Below are positions 7,921-18,430 of a stretch of 64,000 bases of DNA, piece by piece. The notes under the pieces were generated by a model. It did no database searches. It had not been told where the DNA came from and worked only from the letters and a program-made list of their open reading frames with translations. How positions within the stretch are numbered: the first letter of the stretch is position 1; each line of letters begins with the position of its first letter. Both the position numbers and the translations under genes were made by a program. The stretch comes from Chlamydiia bacterium (lineage in GTDB: Bacteria > Chlamydiota > Chlamydiia > Chlamydiales > GCA-2402025): positions 1 through 64,000 of the forward strand of contig JAJACS010000004.1 in the NCBI GenBank assembly GCA_022601395.1, written 5' to 3'.

Positions 7921-8832
7921 CTATACCAGATTCGTCTCAGGATTTAATGATGGGACTACTATCTCTTCAGTAACCTTCTGCATGGTCTCACCTTCTGATG
8001 AATCATCCTTCTCATCTCTAGGTGCTTCATGATATCTAGGGCTATCCCCTTCATCGTCAGAATCATCGTTATCTTCTTTCTTCTTTTTCTTGTCCTTTTC
8101 AAAACTTGGAAAAGAAGGAGTTTTATCCTGCGTTTTTGGCTCATCGTCTTCTTTTACTTCAGGAGTATCTTCCTCTTTAGTTTCAGAAGGCTTTGGCATC
8201 ACGTCTTCTGAAAAAAGATTCCCTTCAGCTTTCTCGCCATCTTCTTCACGCTGGATGTTTTCGGATATAAGTCCTGGAGGTGGGGGGAACAAACTTTTGA
8301 ACATAGAAGATGAAACTTTCGCTTCATCCTTCTTATCACCTCCTTCTTGCTCAGGCTTATTTACTTTAACGCCTTCGCTTGGAGGTGGGATTAATTCAGT
8401 CTTCTTAGTTTCTTCAGTAGTTTTCGACTCTTCAGCACCTTTTGGCTCTTCTTTGGCCTTTTGCTCTACATCAGACGGTTTACGTCTTCTAGAAGATTTA
8501 CGTCTTCTTGGCTTCTCTTCCTCTGAGTCTTTATCTTTATTAGCTTTTTGCACTCTTCCGCCTCCGATCTTAATCGGACGCTCCAGTGGTGCATTCTTCA
8601 GTACAACTCTTGTTTCTTTTGCTTCAACAATCTCATAGTCACCCACTGGAAGTAAAAACGATTTGGGTTTTTCAAGAGATCTAAAAAACATGGATTGTCC
8701 AAAAGAAACCACTTCTACAGCATCAACTGTATACTCCTCTTGCGATCCACCTTTACTGTTTTTAAGGACAAGCTTAAAGCCATCCTTAGGTGTTATGATC
8801 GTTTCTATAATTGGTTCTCTTGTGTAATTCAC
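7921..8832 (-). CDS. Hypothetical protein with folded N-domain and highly charged disordered tail
   Basis: 303 residues. Residues 1-95 look like a compact beta-rich domain (ITPKDGFKLVLKNSKGG...YEIVEAKETRVVLKNAP). A basic patch follows (EKPRRRKSSRRRKPSD), then ~180 residues dominated by Glu, Lys, Asp, Ser and Pro with no hydrophobic core (for example KDKKKKKEDNDDSDDEGD). No enzyme motif is seen. It lies 55 bp downstream of gapA on the same strand; from memory C. trachomatis has an unknown gene (CT504) in this position, so it may be a fast-evolving chlamydial orthologue. The basic patch could bind nucleic acid; that is a guess. Confidence 0.7.
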   Translation of the reverse strand: MNYTREPIIETIITPKDGFKLVLKNSKGGSQEEYTVDAVEVVSFGQSMFFRSLEKPKSFLLPVGDYEIVEAKETRVVLKNAPLERPIKIGGGRVQKANKDKDSEEEKPRRRKSSRRRKPSDVEQKAKEEPKGAEESKTTEETKKTELIPPPSEGVKVNKPEQEGGDKKDEAKVSSSMFKSLFPPPPGLISENIQREEDGEKAEGNLFSEDVMPKPSETKEEDTPEVKEDDEPKTQDKTPSFPSFEKDKKKKKEDNDDSDDEGDSPRYHEAPRDEKDDSSEGETMQKVTEEIVVPSLNPETNLV

Positions 8833-8887
8833 TTTATGACCTTTTTATTGGTTTAAATTTTTCTAGGTACTGCTTCTCGGCTTTTGT

Positions 8888-9904
<1,017 letters not shown>

Positions 9905-10008
9905 TCACTCCCATTTATCTGTGATTGAAGGTTCAATAAGTTCTACTTACACCTATTAAAAAAAAGCAGATCATACAAAAGAGACTTGGGAAAGTAAAGT
10001 TCGATTTT

Positions 10009-10044
10009 AAATGAAAACGCCTTTGGAAGAAAATCCAAAGGCGT
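10009..10044 (-). terminator. Rho-independent terminator of the rplC-rplQ block
   Basis: Perfect 11-bp inverted repeat (ACGCCTTTGGA at 10017-10027 with TCCAAAGGCGT at 10034-10044, 6-nt loop). On the minus strand it is followed by TTTTCATTT, i.e. a U-rich tail. It lies 30 bp after the rplQ stop and before gapA, so it ends the long ribosomal transcript. Confidence 0.88.
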
Positions 10045-10073
10045 ATAAAAAGTAAGATAAAAGTTAGGGAATC

Positions 10074-10496
10074 TTAAATAAATTCAATAAAGCACTTAGA
10101 TGCATTATCACCAATTCTTGTTTTACCTCTGATGATTCTAGTATATCCACCGTTTCTGTCTTTATAACGGTCTTTTAGTTCACCAAAAAGCTTACCCACT
10201 ACTTTTCTGTCTGCATTATATACACTAAGATCGCCACCTTTAGCTCTTCTTGCATCCTTGGAATTCAAAGCATTGAAAGAAACCATCATTCTTCCAATAG
10301 CTAATCTCTTAGATGCCAAAGTATCTTTCTTTGCTAAAGTTACCATCTTCTCAGCATATCTTCTTAATTCTTTTGCTTTTGTAACAGTAGTCTCAATACG
10401 TCCATGCTCGATTAATGACTTCAAAGAGTTTGCCATTAAGCTTCTTCTATGGGATGTATTACGCCCTACTTTAAAGGAACGCTTTGCATGTCTCAT
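10074..10496 (-). CDS. rplQ: 50S ribosomal protein L17
   Basis: 140 residues beginning [24 protein letters not shown], the L17 signature, with [17 protein letters not shown] and a C-terminal GGYTRI segment. L17 lines the peptide exit region of the large subunit. It is the last gene of the ribosomal block, overlaps rpoA by 4 bp (ATGA) and is followed by a terminator. Confidence 0.98.
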   Translation of the reverse strand: MRHAKRSFKVGRNTSHRRSLMANSLKSLIEHGRIETTVTKAKELRRYAEKMVTLAKKDTLASKRLAIGRMMVSFNALNSKDARRAKGGDLSVYNADRKVVGKLFGELKDRYKDRNGGYTRIIRGKTRIGDNASKCFIEFI

Positions 10497-11590
10497 GATT
10501 CTTTTCCTAGTTTGTCATTTAAATACTCTTGAACGATATCTCTTACGTTATCTTTATTGATACCGTATCTAGAAAGATCCATTCCAAGATGTAGTCCCAT
10601 TTCTTCAAGTTTTGCTTTAATCTCATTTAAAGACTTTTTACCAAAGTTTCTAAAACGCAACATATCAGACTCAGGCATTACAACAAGTTCTGCAATTGTA
10701 TCAATGTTAGCTTGTGATAAGCAGTTTGTAGATCTAACTGAAAGCTCTATTTCATTAATTTTTAGAGCTAGTTTTGAAAGAATTACATCCTTATCAGAAT
10801 CATTTTCCTGCTCTTCTAAGTCAAAGCTAATATCTTGAAGTTTGATCTCATCAAATACTTGGAAGTGATGGATTCCGATTTGAGTTGCAAATGTTAATGC
10901 TTCGTGCGGAGTAATACGTCCATCAGTAGTTACTTCTAAAACAAGTCTATCAAAGTCAGTATCTTGTCCAACCCTTGTATTCTCTACAAAGTAATTCACA
11001 AGTGTTACAGGTGAAAACGCTGAATCAAGTACAATCTCATCCACAACTTTATGCTCTAGATCATGACGCTCAGAAGGTACATATCCTCTTCCAATAGCAA
11101 CTTTTACGAAAACTTTCTTCTTCATTGGCTGAGTAACAGTGAAAATATGTAGATCAGGATTTACAATATCAAATGTCATATCACCCAAAATCTCTTTTAG
11201 AGTAACAGCATATTGACCATTTGAAGCTGTTAACATTTCTTGTGTAACTTCAAAGTCTTTAGATATGGTAATCGGTCCTCTAATGGAAGTTTCTCCTTCA
11301 ACAGGAAGTTTTCTTAAGAGTGCATTCTTGAGGTTGAGAACGATATGAGTTACATCTTCAATTACACCTTCAATCGCCATGTACTCATGTGGTACACCTT
11401 CAAACTTGACAGAGATAATCGCTGGAGCTTCCATAGAAGTTAGCATAATTCTTCTTAATGCATTACCAATCGTATGTCCAAATCCTCTCTCAAATGGTTC
11501 AGCAATAAACCTTGCGAAAGTATCTGTTTTGTCTTTTTCGTCTAGTTTGATTTTCGTAGGCAACTCAAATTTGCCATACTTTACAGTCAT
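10493..11590 (-). CDS. rpoA: RNA polymerase alpha subunit
   Basis: 365 residues, somewhat longer than the E. coli subunit. The N-terminal assembly domain shows [28 protein letters not shown] (residues ~32-60). The C-terminal domain (residues ~275-345) has the helix-hairpin pattern [21 protein letters not shown]...[18 protein letters not shown] that binds UP elements and activators. A dimer of alpha starts assembly of RNA polymerase. Positioned between rpsK and rplQ; no rpsD is interposed. Confidence 0.98.
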   Translation of the reverse strand: MTVKYGKFELPTKIKLDEKDKTDTFARFIAEPFERGFGHTIGNALRRIMLTSMEAPAIISVKFEGVPHEYMAIEGVIEDVTHIVLNLKNALLRKLPVEGETSIRGPITISKDFEVTQEMLTASNGQYAVTLKEILGDMTFDIVNPDLHIFTVTQPMKKKVFVKVAIGRGYVPSERHDLEHKVVDEIVLDSAFSPVTLVNYFVENTRVGQDTDFDRLVLEVTTDGRITPHEALTFATQIGIHHFQVFDEIKLQDISFDLEEQENDSDKDVILSKLALKINEIELSVRSTNCLSQANIDTIAELVVMPESDMLRFRNFGKKSLNEIKAKLEEMGLHLGMDLSRYGINKDNVRDIVQEYLNDKLGKES

Positions 11591-11624
11591 AATCCACTCC
11601 TCTCAGAAGTCTTAAGGTTTTACT

Positions 11625-12050
11625 TTATACTCTTCTTCTCTTTCTTGGTCTGCATCCGTTATGTGGAACAGGTGTCTTATCTCTAATCACTGTGATGACT
11701 AGTCCAGCACTCTGTAGTCCCCTAACAGCAGACTCTCTACCTGCTCCAGGTCCTTTCAGATTAACTTCCACTTCTTCAAGACCAAAAGATGATGCAGCTT
11801 TTGCGGCATCTTGCGCAGCTACTGTCGCAGCAAACGCAGAAGATTTACGTGATCCAGAAAAATTAGCCTTCCCAGCCGATGACCAAGCAATAACATTTCC
11901 AGCAGGATCTGTAATCGTAATGATCGTATTGTTGAAAGTAGCTTTTACATTAGCTATACCACTTGGGACAGACTTAGCCACTCGCTTCTTAGTTTTCACG
12001 AGAGGTTTATTCTTCATAATTTTTTTAGCTTCTTGCTTCTTCTTAGCCAA
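11625..12050 (-). CDS. rpsK: 30S ribosomal protein S11
   Basis: 141 residues with [27 protein letters not shown] and the C-terminal [13 protein letters not shown], both diagnostic. S11 forms part of the platform near the mRNA exit. The first ~25 residues ([21 protein letters not shown]) are a strongly basic extension. It sits 16 bp after rpsM in the operon. Confidence 0.98.
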   Translation of the reverse strand: MAKKKQEAKKIMKNKPLVKTKKRVAKSVPSGIANVKATFNNTIITITDPAGNVIAWSSAGKANFSGSRKSSAFAATVAAQDAAKAASSFGLEEVEVNLKGPGAGRESAVRGLQSAGLVITVIRDKTPVPHNGCRPRKRRRV

Positions 12051-12066
12051 CGTTAACTCCTAAAGA

Positions 12067-12435
12067 TTATTTTTTCTTGTTCGCTACGGTTTTCTTTTTA
12101 CCCTTACGCGTTCTGGCATTACATCTTGTTCGCTGACCTCTTACAGGAAGGCCTAAACGATGTCTCATACCTCTATAGCAATTGATACTGATATAACGTT
12201 TAATGTTATTCTGTACTTGCCTTCTTAGATCACCCTCAACAACGTATTCACCTTGTAGAAGAGCATTTAATTTAGAAATCTGAGCTTCAACTAAGTCTTT
12301 CGCGAGCATCTCAGGATCTAAACCTAGAGTCTCAGTGATATCTAGAGCAAGTTTGTTACCAACGCCATAGATATAAGTTAAGCTTATTTTAAGCTTCTTT
12401 CTATCCGGTATGTCTATTCCTATAACTCTTGGCAT
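12067..12435 (-). CDS. rpsM: 30S ribosomal protein S13
   Basis: 122 residues starting MPRVIGIDIPDRKKLKISLTYIYGVG, with the C-terminal GLPVRGQRTRCNARTRKGKKKT. S13 sits in the small-subunit head and contacts the P-site tRNA and L5. In contrast to E. coli there is no infA or rpmJ between secY and rpsM; only a 63-bp gap is present. Confidence 0.98.
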   Translation of the reverse strand: MPRVIGIDIPDRKKLKISLTYIYGVGNKLALDITETLGLDPEMLAKDLVEAQISKLNALLQGEYVVEGDLRRQVQNNIKRYISINCYRGMRHRLGLPVRGQRTRCNARTRKGKKKTVANKKK

Positions 12436-12498
12436 CTGTTAAATTCCTTTTTTATAATGCGTAATAGTTTATCAAATACGTCCTATGAATTCAATAGC

Positions 12499-13872
12499 TT
12501 AGATTCTTCCTGAAATCTTGCCTTTCTTCATAAAACCATCATATCGCTTCATTATGAGATGTGACTCTATCTGCTTTGTGGTATCCAACACTACTCCCAC
12601 CAGAATCAGCAGAGAGGTTCCTCCAAAAAAGTGACTTATTGTCGCATCTATTCCAAGCACTTTGCCCATTATAGTAGGCAAAATCGCAATAACTGCTAAA
12701 AAGAGAGCTCCAGCAAGAGTAATCCTATTCATTGTCATTTCAAGAAATTCTTGTGTAGGTCTTCCCTGTCTAATTCCTGGAATGAAGGCTCCATTCTTTT
12801 TCATATCCGAAGCTATCTGCTCAGGATGAAACTGGGTCGCAGTCCAGAAATAAGTAAAAAATATAATTAACAGTACATATAGCATTGTATAAAGCCATGA
12901 GCCGGGAGTCAGCATACTAGCAAAACTACCAAGCCATGAGTTTCTTCCAAGCAGCTGAGCTATTGTTGCAGGAAACATAAGCAGAGCTGATGCAAAAATT
13001 ACAGGAATAACTCCAGCATAGTTCAGCTTAAGAGGTATATAAGCATTTGAGCCTTGAACCTCATGTCTTCCCACTACTCTTCTCGCATACTGTAGTGGTA
13101 TCTTTCGCTGCCCTTGAATCACAAGTATTGTTCCGATAATAATCATAACAAATACTCCAAGAAGGACTGCAAACGATGTCATCGTCATTTGTCCAGGCTC
13201 TTGTGAGTCAAGATTCAACTGTTTTATCATCGATCCAATTGTTGAAGGAAATGATGACAAAATACCAATTGTAATAATTAAGCTTACGCCGTTACCAATA
13301 CCTCTTTCAGTAATTTGTTCACCTATCCACATAAGGAACAAAGTACCAGTTGTCATTGTAGCAATTACAAGTAGATAAAAGAGCCAAGGTACTCCAAACA
13401 TCTGCACACCTGCTACCTCTTGTAGGATTATGCCAGGATGTGAAAGGTTCATGTGTACTGCATACTTTGCATAAAGCAAAGATTGAACAACAGCTAGACA
13501 CAATGTTAACAACCTTGTTCTCTTACCCATCTTTCTTCTTGCGAGCTCACTATTCTCTCTCATCTCTCTTTGCATTGATGGAACGAGAGCCATGAGCATT
13601 TGCATCACAATCGAAGAGGTAATATAAGGCACTACCCCAAGGGCAATCACCGTTACTCGTGAAAAGGCTCCACCAGTAAATATACTAACTAGTTGAAGTA
13701 GGTTTTGGCCTCCACCACTCGCATGTTGGAAAATCTTTACTACTTCATCACTGTTTATTCCAGGTACTGGGATAAACGCACCTACACGACATACAGCAAG
13801 CAAAATTAGAGTAAAAAATATTTTTTCTCTAAGTTCCTGTACGCCAAATATTCTTTTAATCGATTGAATCAT
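12499..13872 (-). CDS. secY: Protein translocase channel subunit SecY
   Basis: 457 residues with ten hydrophobic helices. It forms the SecYEG pore of the inner membrane. Family motifs: KIFFTLILLAVCRVGAFIPVPGI (TM1), LMWIGEQITERGIGNGVSLII (TM4-5 region), YYWTATQFHPE-like FTYFWTATQFHPEQIASDMKKNGAFIPGIRQG (C5 loop that contacts SecA and ribosome). It lies after rplO; adk and map, common downstream neighbours elsewhere, are absent. Confidence 0.98.
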   Translation of the reverse strand: MIQSIKRIFGVQELREKIFFTLILLAVCRVGAFIPVPGINSDEVVKIFQHASGGGQNLLQLVSIFTGGAFSRVTVIALGVVPYITSSIVMQMLMALVPSMQREMRENSELARRKMGKRTRLLTLCLAVVQSLLYAKYAVHMNLSHPGIILQEVAGVQMFGVPWLFYLLVIATMTTGTLFLMWIGEQITERGIGNGVSLIITIGILSSFPSTIGSMIKQLNLDSQEPGQMTMTSFAVLLGVFVMIIIGTILVIQGQRKIPLQYARRVVGRHEVQGSNAYIPLKLNYAGVIPVIFASALLMFPATIAQLLGRNSWLGSFASMLTPGSWLYTMLYVLLIIFFTYFWTATQFHPEQIASDMKKNGAFIPGIRQGRPTQEFLEMTMNRITLAGALFLAVIAILPTIMGKVLGIDATISHFFGGTSLLILVGVVLDTTKQIESHLIMKRYDGFMKKGKISGRI

Positions 13873-13905
13873 GAGCCGCTTTATGAAAGGTTAAATTTTT
13901 CTCAA

Positions 13906-14358
13906 TTATACTAGTTTAAACTCTATCTTATTATTTTCGAGTTTTTTTATAGCATTTTTTGAAATGCTTGTCGCTTCAATTATCACCTTCTTCGTAAGCT
14001 CACCTACACCAAGGATCTTAATTCCGCCTTTTATCTTCTTTTGAGAAAAACCTTTCTTAACTAGTGTTTCAGCGTTAACCTTTTCGCCGCTCTCATATAA
14101 GTCTTCAATCCTTCCTAAGTTAATAGAAAAGCAAGGAGTTCTAAATCTTGCATTAGAAAAACCTCTACAAGGAAGCTTTCTAAATAGTGCTAGCTGACCA
14201 CCTTCTTGGCCTGGTCTTTTCTTATAACCTGACCTAGACTTGTCACCCTTATGTCCACGGCAACTAGTCTTTCCTCTTTTACTTCCAGGTCCTCTACCAA
14301 CTCTTTGGACATTAGTACTAACTCTGTGTGTGTCTTCTAATTCATTCAGTGCAATCAT
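13906..14358 (-). CDS. rplO: 50S ribosomal protein L15
   Basis: 150 residues. N-terminus MIALNELEDTHRVSTNVQRVGRGPGSKRGKTSCRGHKG is the typical Gly/Arg/Lys-rich L15 extension that threads into 23S rRNA, followed by GFSNARFRTPCFSINLGRIEDL. Overlaps rpsE by 4 bp. No rpmD (L30) gene lies between rpsE and rplO. Confidence 0.97.
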   Translation of the reverse strand: MIALNELEDTHRVSTNVQRVGRGPGSKRGKTSCRGHKGDKSRSGYKKRPGQEGGQLALFRKLPCRGFSNARFRTPCFSINLGRIEDLYESGEKVNAETLVKKGFSQKKIKGGIKILGVGELTKKVIIEATSISKNAIKKLENNKIEFKLV

Positions 14359-14855
14359 TTTATGCCTCTAAGTGCTAAGCAATCTTTACGATTTTTAAGT
14401 TGTGTTAAAGCTTTGAACGTCGCTTTCACTTGGTTCAGTGGGTTATTGGATCCAACACTCTTTGTCACGATATCCTTAATACCACCTAGTTCAAGTACTG
14501 CTCGTACCTTAGAACCTGCAATCACTCCTGTACCTTCTGGTGCTGGTTTAAGCATAACTTTTGCTCCATCCCAACCAACAGTAATCTCATGAGGTATCGT
14601 TGTACCTTGCATTTCAAAAGAAACAACATTCTTTCTAGCAGCTTCACTGCCTTTCTTAATGGCATCAGAAACTTCATTTGCTTTTGCAAACCCAACACCA
14701 ATTCGACCTTTTCCATCACCAATTAATATTAGGGCTGAAAAACTAAATTTCCTTCCGCCCTTTACCACTTTCGAGCAACGGTTGATATATAATACTTTCT
14801 CTTCGAACTCAGAATCTACTTCTGCTTGCCTATTTGACTTTCTTCTTCCAGCCAT
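14355..14855 (-). CDS. rpsE: 30S ribosomal protein S5
   Basis: 166 residues. The S5 double-stranded-RNA-binding N-domain is seen as EEKVLYINRCSKVVKGGRKFSFSALILIGDGKGRIGVGFAKANEV, then the C-domain GTGVIAGSKVRAVLELGGIKDIVTKSVGSNNPLN. S5 acts at the mRNA entry channel and in decoding accuracy. ATGA overlap with rplO suggests coupled translation. Confidence 0.98.
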   Translation of the reverse strand: MAGRRKSNRQAEVDSEFEEKVLYINRCSKVVKGGRKFSFSALILIGDGKGRIGVGFAKANEVSDAIKKGSEAARKNVVSFEMQGTTIPHEITVGWDGAKVMLKPAPEGTGVIAGSKVRAVLELGGIKDIVTKSVGSNNPLNQVKATFKALTQLKNRKDCLALRGIK

Positions 14856-14879
14856 GAAGCTACTTTCCTTCTTTTATAT

Positions 14880-15248
14880 TTAAATTTTCAAACCAGAGTC
14901 TCTTACAGCTGTTACTAGCTCAGCTATAATTCCGTGGTACTTAAATCTGCCTCGATCGAATACCATTTGCTCAATATTCTTTGATTTCGCTTGTTCAGCA
15001 ATTTTACTTCCAATAAGTCTAGCAGATTCTTTCGATCTACCTTTAACATTCTTGTCGAAGTCTTTAAAGTTCGATCCAAAAGATGCTAGAGTTAAGCCTG
15101 TTTCATCATCAATCACTTGCACAGTTAGATGCTTATTCGATTTCGCAACAGACATTCTTGGCTTTACAGAAGTACCTCTAAGGTGCTTTCTTACTCTAAG
15201 CGCTCTTTTCTTTCTTACTTGATTACGTTTACTTAAATAGTTATACAT
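14880..15248 (-). CDS. rplR: 50S ribosomal protein L18
   Basis: 122 residues with RKKRALRVRKHLRGTSVKPRMSVAKSNKHLTVQVIDD and the C-terminal FDRGRFKYHGIIAELVTAVRDSGLKI. L18 carries 5S rRNA into the large-subunit central protuberance. Nine bases separate it from rplF upstream. Confidence 0.98.
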   Translation of the reverse strand: MYNYLSKRNQVRKKRALRVRKHLRGTSVKPRMSVAKSNKHLTVQVIDDETGLTLASFGSNFKDFDKNVKGRSKESARLIGSKIAEQAKSKNIEQMVFDRGRFKYHGIIAELVTAVRDSGLKI

Positions 15249-15256
15249 GCTTATCC

Positions 15257-15799
15257 CTATTTACCCTTTGCAGCCTTACCGGCTTTCTTTCTTACAAATT
15301 CATCAATATAACGGATTCCCTTACCTTTGTAAGGTTCAGGTGGTTTTAAGCTTCTTACAGTCGCAGCAAAATGTCCCACAAGCTTCTTATCCACACCTGT
15401 GATTGTAATCAAGGTGCTTTTGTCCACTTTAACTTGTAATCCTTCTGGAATATCTAGCTCACAAGGATGTGAAAAACCTAGCTGTAGATCTAGCTTAGTA
15501 CCTTTTAAATTCGCTCTATAACCAACACCAATAAGCTGAAGCTTTTTCTCAAAACCTTGAGATACACCTAGAACCGCGTTGTTTACTAAAGCTCGATAAA
15601 GTCCTAGCATAGGTTTAGCTAAAGAAGATTTTTCATCCATAGAAAAAAACACTTCTTCATTTTCAAGTTTAATGTCGATTCCTTCTGGAACCTCATTTAT
15701 CATTTCACCCTTAGGTCCTTTAACTGCAACTTTTCCCTGCGCGACCTTAAATTCAACTCCCTTAGGAAGAATAATTGGTTTTTTTGCTAATCTCGACAT
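15257..15799 (-). CDS. rplF: 50S ribosomal protein L6
   Basis: 180 residues with the two L6 repeats: MSRLAKKPIILPKGVEFKVAQGKVAVKGPKG at the start, and the conserved PEPYKGKGIRYIDEFVRKKAGK near the C-terminus. L6 binds near the sarcin-ricin loop and factor-binding site. Confidence 0.98.
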   Translation of the reverse strand: MSRLAKKPIILPKGVEFKVAQGKVAVKGPKGEMINEVPEGIDIKLENEEVFFSMDEKSSLAKPMLGLYRALVNNAVLGVSQGFEKKLQLIGVGYRANLKGTKLDLQLGFSHPCELDIPEGLQVKVDKSTLITITGVDKKLVGHFAATVRSLKPPEPYKGKGIRYIDEFVRKKAGKAAKGK

Positions 15800-15818
15800 C
15801 TCATTCCTTTATTCTTAA

Positions 15819-16211
15819 TTACCACACGCAGCAGAGAAGTTCTCCACCAGCCTTATTTCTTTTAGCAGTGCTCCCACTAACTACACCACGTGGTGTAGAA
15901 AGGATAGTTATTCCAAGACCACCAAGAACAGTAGGTATCCTTTTGTAACCCACGTACTTTCTTAGTCCAGGTTTCGAAAGTCTTTTAAGACCTTGAATTA
16001 CTGGTTGTCTATTCTTAGCATATTTCAAGAACACTCTCAGCGTTCTTTTATTGTCACTTGTGAGGAAGTTTTCAATAAATCCTGCCTCTTTCAACACTTC
16101 AACAATCTCTTTTATCAGTCTGCTATTGATTACATCTACATAACGATGTTTAGCTGATTTCGCATTACGAATTCTTGTAAGCAGATCTGATACAGGATCC
16201 ATTAATAACAT
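15819..16211 (-). CDS. rpsH: 30S ribosomal protein S8
   Basis: 130 residues. MDPVSDLLTRIRNAKSAKHRYVDV and the C-terminal LSTPRGVVSGSTAKRNKAGGELLCCVW are diagnostic of S8, which binds helix 21 of 16S rRNA and in E. coli also represses the spc operon. AGGAG seven bases before ATG 16211 favours this start over the in-frame ATG at 16202. The rpsN (S14) gene that often precedes rpsH is absent. Confidence 0.98.
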   Translation of the reverse strand: MLLMDPVSDLLTRIRNAKSAKHRYVDVINSRLIKEIVEVLKEAGFIENFLTSDNKRTLRVFLKYAKNRQPVIQGLKRLSKPGLRKYVGYKRIPTVLGGLGITILSTPRGVVSGSTAKRNKAGGELLCCVW

Positions 16212-16229
16212 TAGTAAACTCCTATTTCT

Positions 16230-16766
16230 CTAACGTTCGTAGGGCATGCCCATAAGTTTTAGCAGTTCAAAACACTCAGAGTCTGTCTGAGCTGATGTTA
16301 CAAACGTAACATTCATACCTTGAGCTCTCTTCACTTCGTCTAAATTGATTTCAGGAAATACTTGTTGGTCATCAAGTCCAAGTGAGTAACTTCCTCTTCC
16401 ATCACACTTCGTTCTAAAACCTCTAAAGTCACGAATTCGCGGACTTACAATGTTTGTGAAGCGATACATAAAGTCGTACATACGATTTCCTCGTAGTGTA
16501 ACCTTTAGTCCGATACCTTGTTCTTCTCTAAGCTTGAAGTTAGAGATCGAATTCTTAGCCTTTGTAATAATCGGCCTTTGACCAGACAGTAGCGTAAGCT
16601 CTTTCATTGCATCTTGCATTGCATTTTTATCTTTTAATGCTTCTGCTACACCCATACTTATAACTATCTTCTTAAGCCTAGGTATCTGCATACTGTTCTC
16701 GTAAGAGAACTTTTTCATCAGAGCGCTTTTTACGTCTTTTTCGTAATTTTTTTTCAATTCTGACAT
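16230..16766 (-). CDS. rplE: 50S ribosomal protein L5
   Basis: 178 residues with [53 protein letters not shown] and [23 protein letters not shown], all L5 blocks. L5 binds 5S rRNA and contacts the P-site tRNA and S13. Confidence 0.98.
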   Translation of the reverse strand: MSELKKNYEKDVKSALMKKFSYENSMQIPRLKKIVISMGVAEALKDKNAMQDAMKELTLLSGQRPIITKAKNSISNFKLREEQGIGLKVTLRGNRMYDFMYRFTNIVSPRIRDFRGFRTKCDGRGSYSLGLDDQQVFPEINLDEVKRAQGMNVTFVTSAQTDSECFELLKLMGMPYER

Positions 16767-16772
16767 ATTCTT

Positions 16773-17111
16773 CTACTTCTTTTTGGCTTTTCTTAATGTT
16801 CTGAATACTACTTCTTTCCCTTCTTCAACATAGTAGAGGTACTTTTCATTCTCAGGTGTATTCTTAACCTTTAGTTTAACAGGGACTCCAGTAGCAGTAC
16901 ATGGTGCAACATTTGAAATATGAATTGGAGTCTCAATATCAATAATCTCAGACTTTGAGTTTTGATCTCTCTGCTTCAAGTGCTTCTTCTTCATATTGAC
17001 GCCTTGAACAACCAAACGATCTTTTCCTTTAGCGATCACAGTGCCAACTTTGCCTTTATCGTTACCAGCAAGTACTAGAACTTTATCGTCTTTTTTTATC
17101 CACTTACTCAT
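16773..17111 (-). CDS. rplX: 50S ribosomal protein L24
   Basis: 112 residues with a KOW motif ([35 protein letters not shown]). L24 is an early-assembly protein beside the exit tunnel. Six bases before rplE; eleven after rplN. Confidence 0.97.
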   Translation of the reverse strand: MSKWIKKDDKVLVLAGNDKGKVGTVIAKGKDRLVVQGVNMKKKHLKQRDQNSKSEIIDIETPIHISNVAPCTATGVPVKLKVKNTPENEKYLYYVEEGKEVVFRTLRKAKKK

Positions 17112-17123
17112 TACTTATTTCCC

Positions 17124-17492
17124 CTATATAACTTCTGGCGCTAAGGAGCTGATCTTAACAAAACCGTTATCTCTTACTTCTCTTGCGATTGGTCCAAAAA
17201 TACGAGTGCCCTTAGGATTTAATTTATCATCAATAATCACACAGCTATTATCATAGAATTTTAAAGATGAACCATCTTTTCTTGTGATATAGCTTCGAGT
17301 GCGAACAATAACAGCTTTTACAACTTCACCTTTTTTAACTGATGATTTTGGATCTGCTTCTTTTACAGAGCAAACGATCACATCACCAATTCGTGCGTAA
17401 CGTCTTCTTGTTCCTTTCAATACTTTGAAACATCTTACGCGTTTTGCACCTGTATTGTCTGCAACCTCTAAATCAGTTTCCTGTTGAATCAT
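17124..17492 (-). CDS. rplN: 50S ribosomal protein L14
   Basis: 122 residues starting [25 protein letters not shown], with the [23 protein letters not shown] and [13 protein letters not shown] blocks of L14. It forms an inter-subunit bridge with 16S rRNA helix 14. Confidence 0.98.
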   Translation of the reverse strand: MIQQETDLEVADNTGAKRVRCFKVLKGTRRRYARIGDVIVCSVKEADPKSSVKKGEVVKAVIVRTRSYITRKDGSSLKFYDNSCVIIDDKLNPKGTRIFGPIAREVRDNGFVKISSLAPEVI

Positions 17493-17525
17493 AGTATTCC
17501 CACTTCTTTTGTAATGTTTTAATTA

Positions 17526-17777
17526 TTAATCTAGTATAGCAGCGACTTTCCATCTCTTCAGTTTAGAGAGTGGTCTAGATTCAACAATTCTAACTTTTTG
17601 TCCTTCCTTAAGTTGCTCTTCAGTGTGAGCATAATATTTTTTACCACGAGTAATAATCTTTCCATAACGAGCATGAGGAAGTCTTCGATCTACTCTGACA
17701 GTCACTGTATTGTTCATCTTACAAGAAACAACAACGCCTTCTTTCATTCTATTTGACTTAACTTCTTTTCTGTTCAT
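17526..17777 (-). CDS. rpsQ: 30S ribosomal protein S17
   Basis: 83 residues: KEGVVVSCKMNNTVTVRVDRRLPHARYGKIITRGKKYYAH is the S17 OB-fold signature, with ESRPLSKLKRWKV at the end. A primary 16S rRNA binder. Same order (rpmC-rpsQ-rplN) as most bacteria. Confidence 0.97.
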   Translation of the reverse strand: MNRKEVKSNRMKEGVVVSCKMNNTVTVRVDRRLPHARYGKIITRGKKYYAHTEEQLKEGQKVRIVESRPLSKLKRWKVAAILD

Positions 17778-17784
17778 ATCCTTA

Positions 17785-17985
17785 CTACTTTTTTGCTTTT
17801 TGCTTATTAAGAGCAGTTAAGATACGTGCTCTAGACTTCTTCTTTTCCTTAAGCTCATGTGGCTTATCCAACTTTCTTGAAACGCTTAGTTCACTTTTAA
17901 GCTCATATATCTCCCTAGAGAGTTGCTCTAGATTGATTCTAAGTTCTTCTTCAGGTTGGTTAATTAATTCATTCATTGTAGACAT
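17785..17985 (-). CDS. rpmC: 50S ribosomal protein L29
   Basis: 66 residues, two helices: NELINQPEEELRINLEQLSREIYELKSELS and ELKEKKKSRARILTALNKQ, matching L29, which sits at the tunnel exit and helps dock SRP and trigger factor. Preceded by AGGAG. Confidence 0.95.
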   Translation of the reverse strand: MSTMNELINQPEEELRINLEQLSREIYELKSELSVSRKLDKPHELKEKKKSRARILTALNKQKAKK

Positions 17986-17994
17986 AACTTCTCC

Positions 17995-18414
17995 TTAAAC
18001 CTTCTCTACTCTTTCAACGAATCTTGTTCTAATTGGAAGTTTTGCAGCAGCTCTAACTAAAGCGTTCTGTGCGTCTTCTCTAGAAATATTCGCAACTTCG
18101 AAAAGAATACGTCCTGGTTTAACCGGAGCTACCCAATGGTCTGGAGCCCCTTTACCTTTACCCATTCTTACCTCTGCAGGCTTCTTTGATACTGGTTTAT
18201 CTGGGAAAATCTTAATCCAAACTTTTCCCTTTCTACTGAAATAACGGTTGATAGCAACACGACAAGCTTCAATTTGGTTATTTGTAATCCAGCCTCTGTC
18301 TAGAGCTTGCATTCCATACTCACCAAACTCAACAAACTGTCCGCCCTTTGTCTTGCCAGCTAAGCTTCCTTTCTGCTGCTTACGATACTTCGTTCTTTTC
18401 GGTAACAATGCCAT
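17995..18414 (-). CDS. rplP: 50S ribosomal protein L16
   Basis: 139 residues starting [25 protein letters not shown], with [43 protein letters not shown]16 shapes the A-site tRNA elbow contact of the large subunit. Nine bases before rpmC. Confidence 0.98.
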   Translation of the reverse strand: MALLPKRTKYRKQQKGSLAGKTKGGQFVEFGEYGMQALDRGWITNNQIEACRVAINRYFSRKGKVWIKIFPDKPVSKKPAEVRMGKGKGAPDHWVAPVKPGRILFEVANISREDAQNALVRAAAKLPIRTRFVERVEKV

Positions 18415-18430
18415 TTCTATTTAGCTCCTA

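Noticed and set aside
8090-8638. 182-residue plus-strand open frame rich in Ser
   Set aside because: It is the antisense image of the charged tail at 7921-8832 (Ser and Phe runs mirror Glu/Lys/Arg codons), with no ribosome site.
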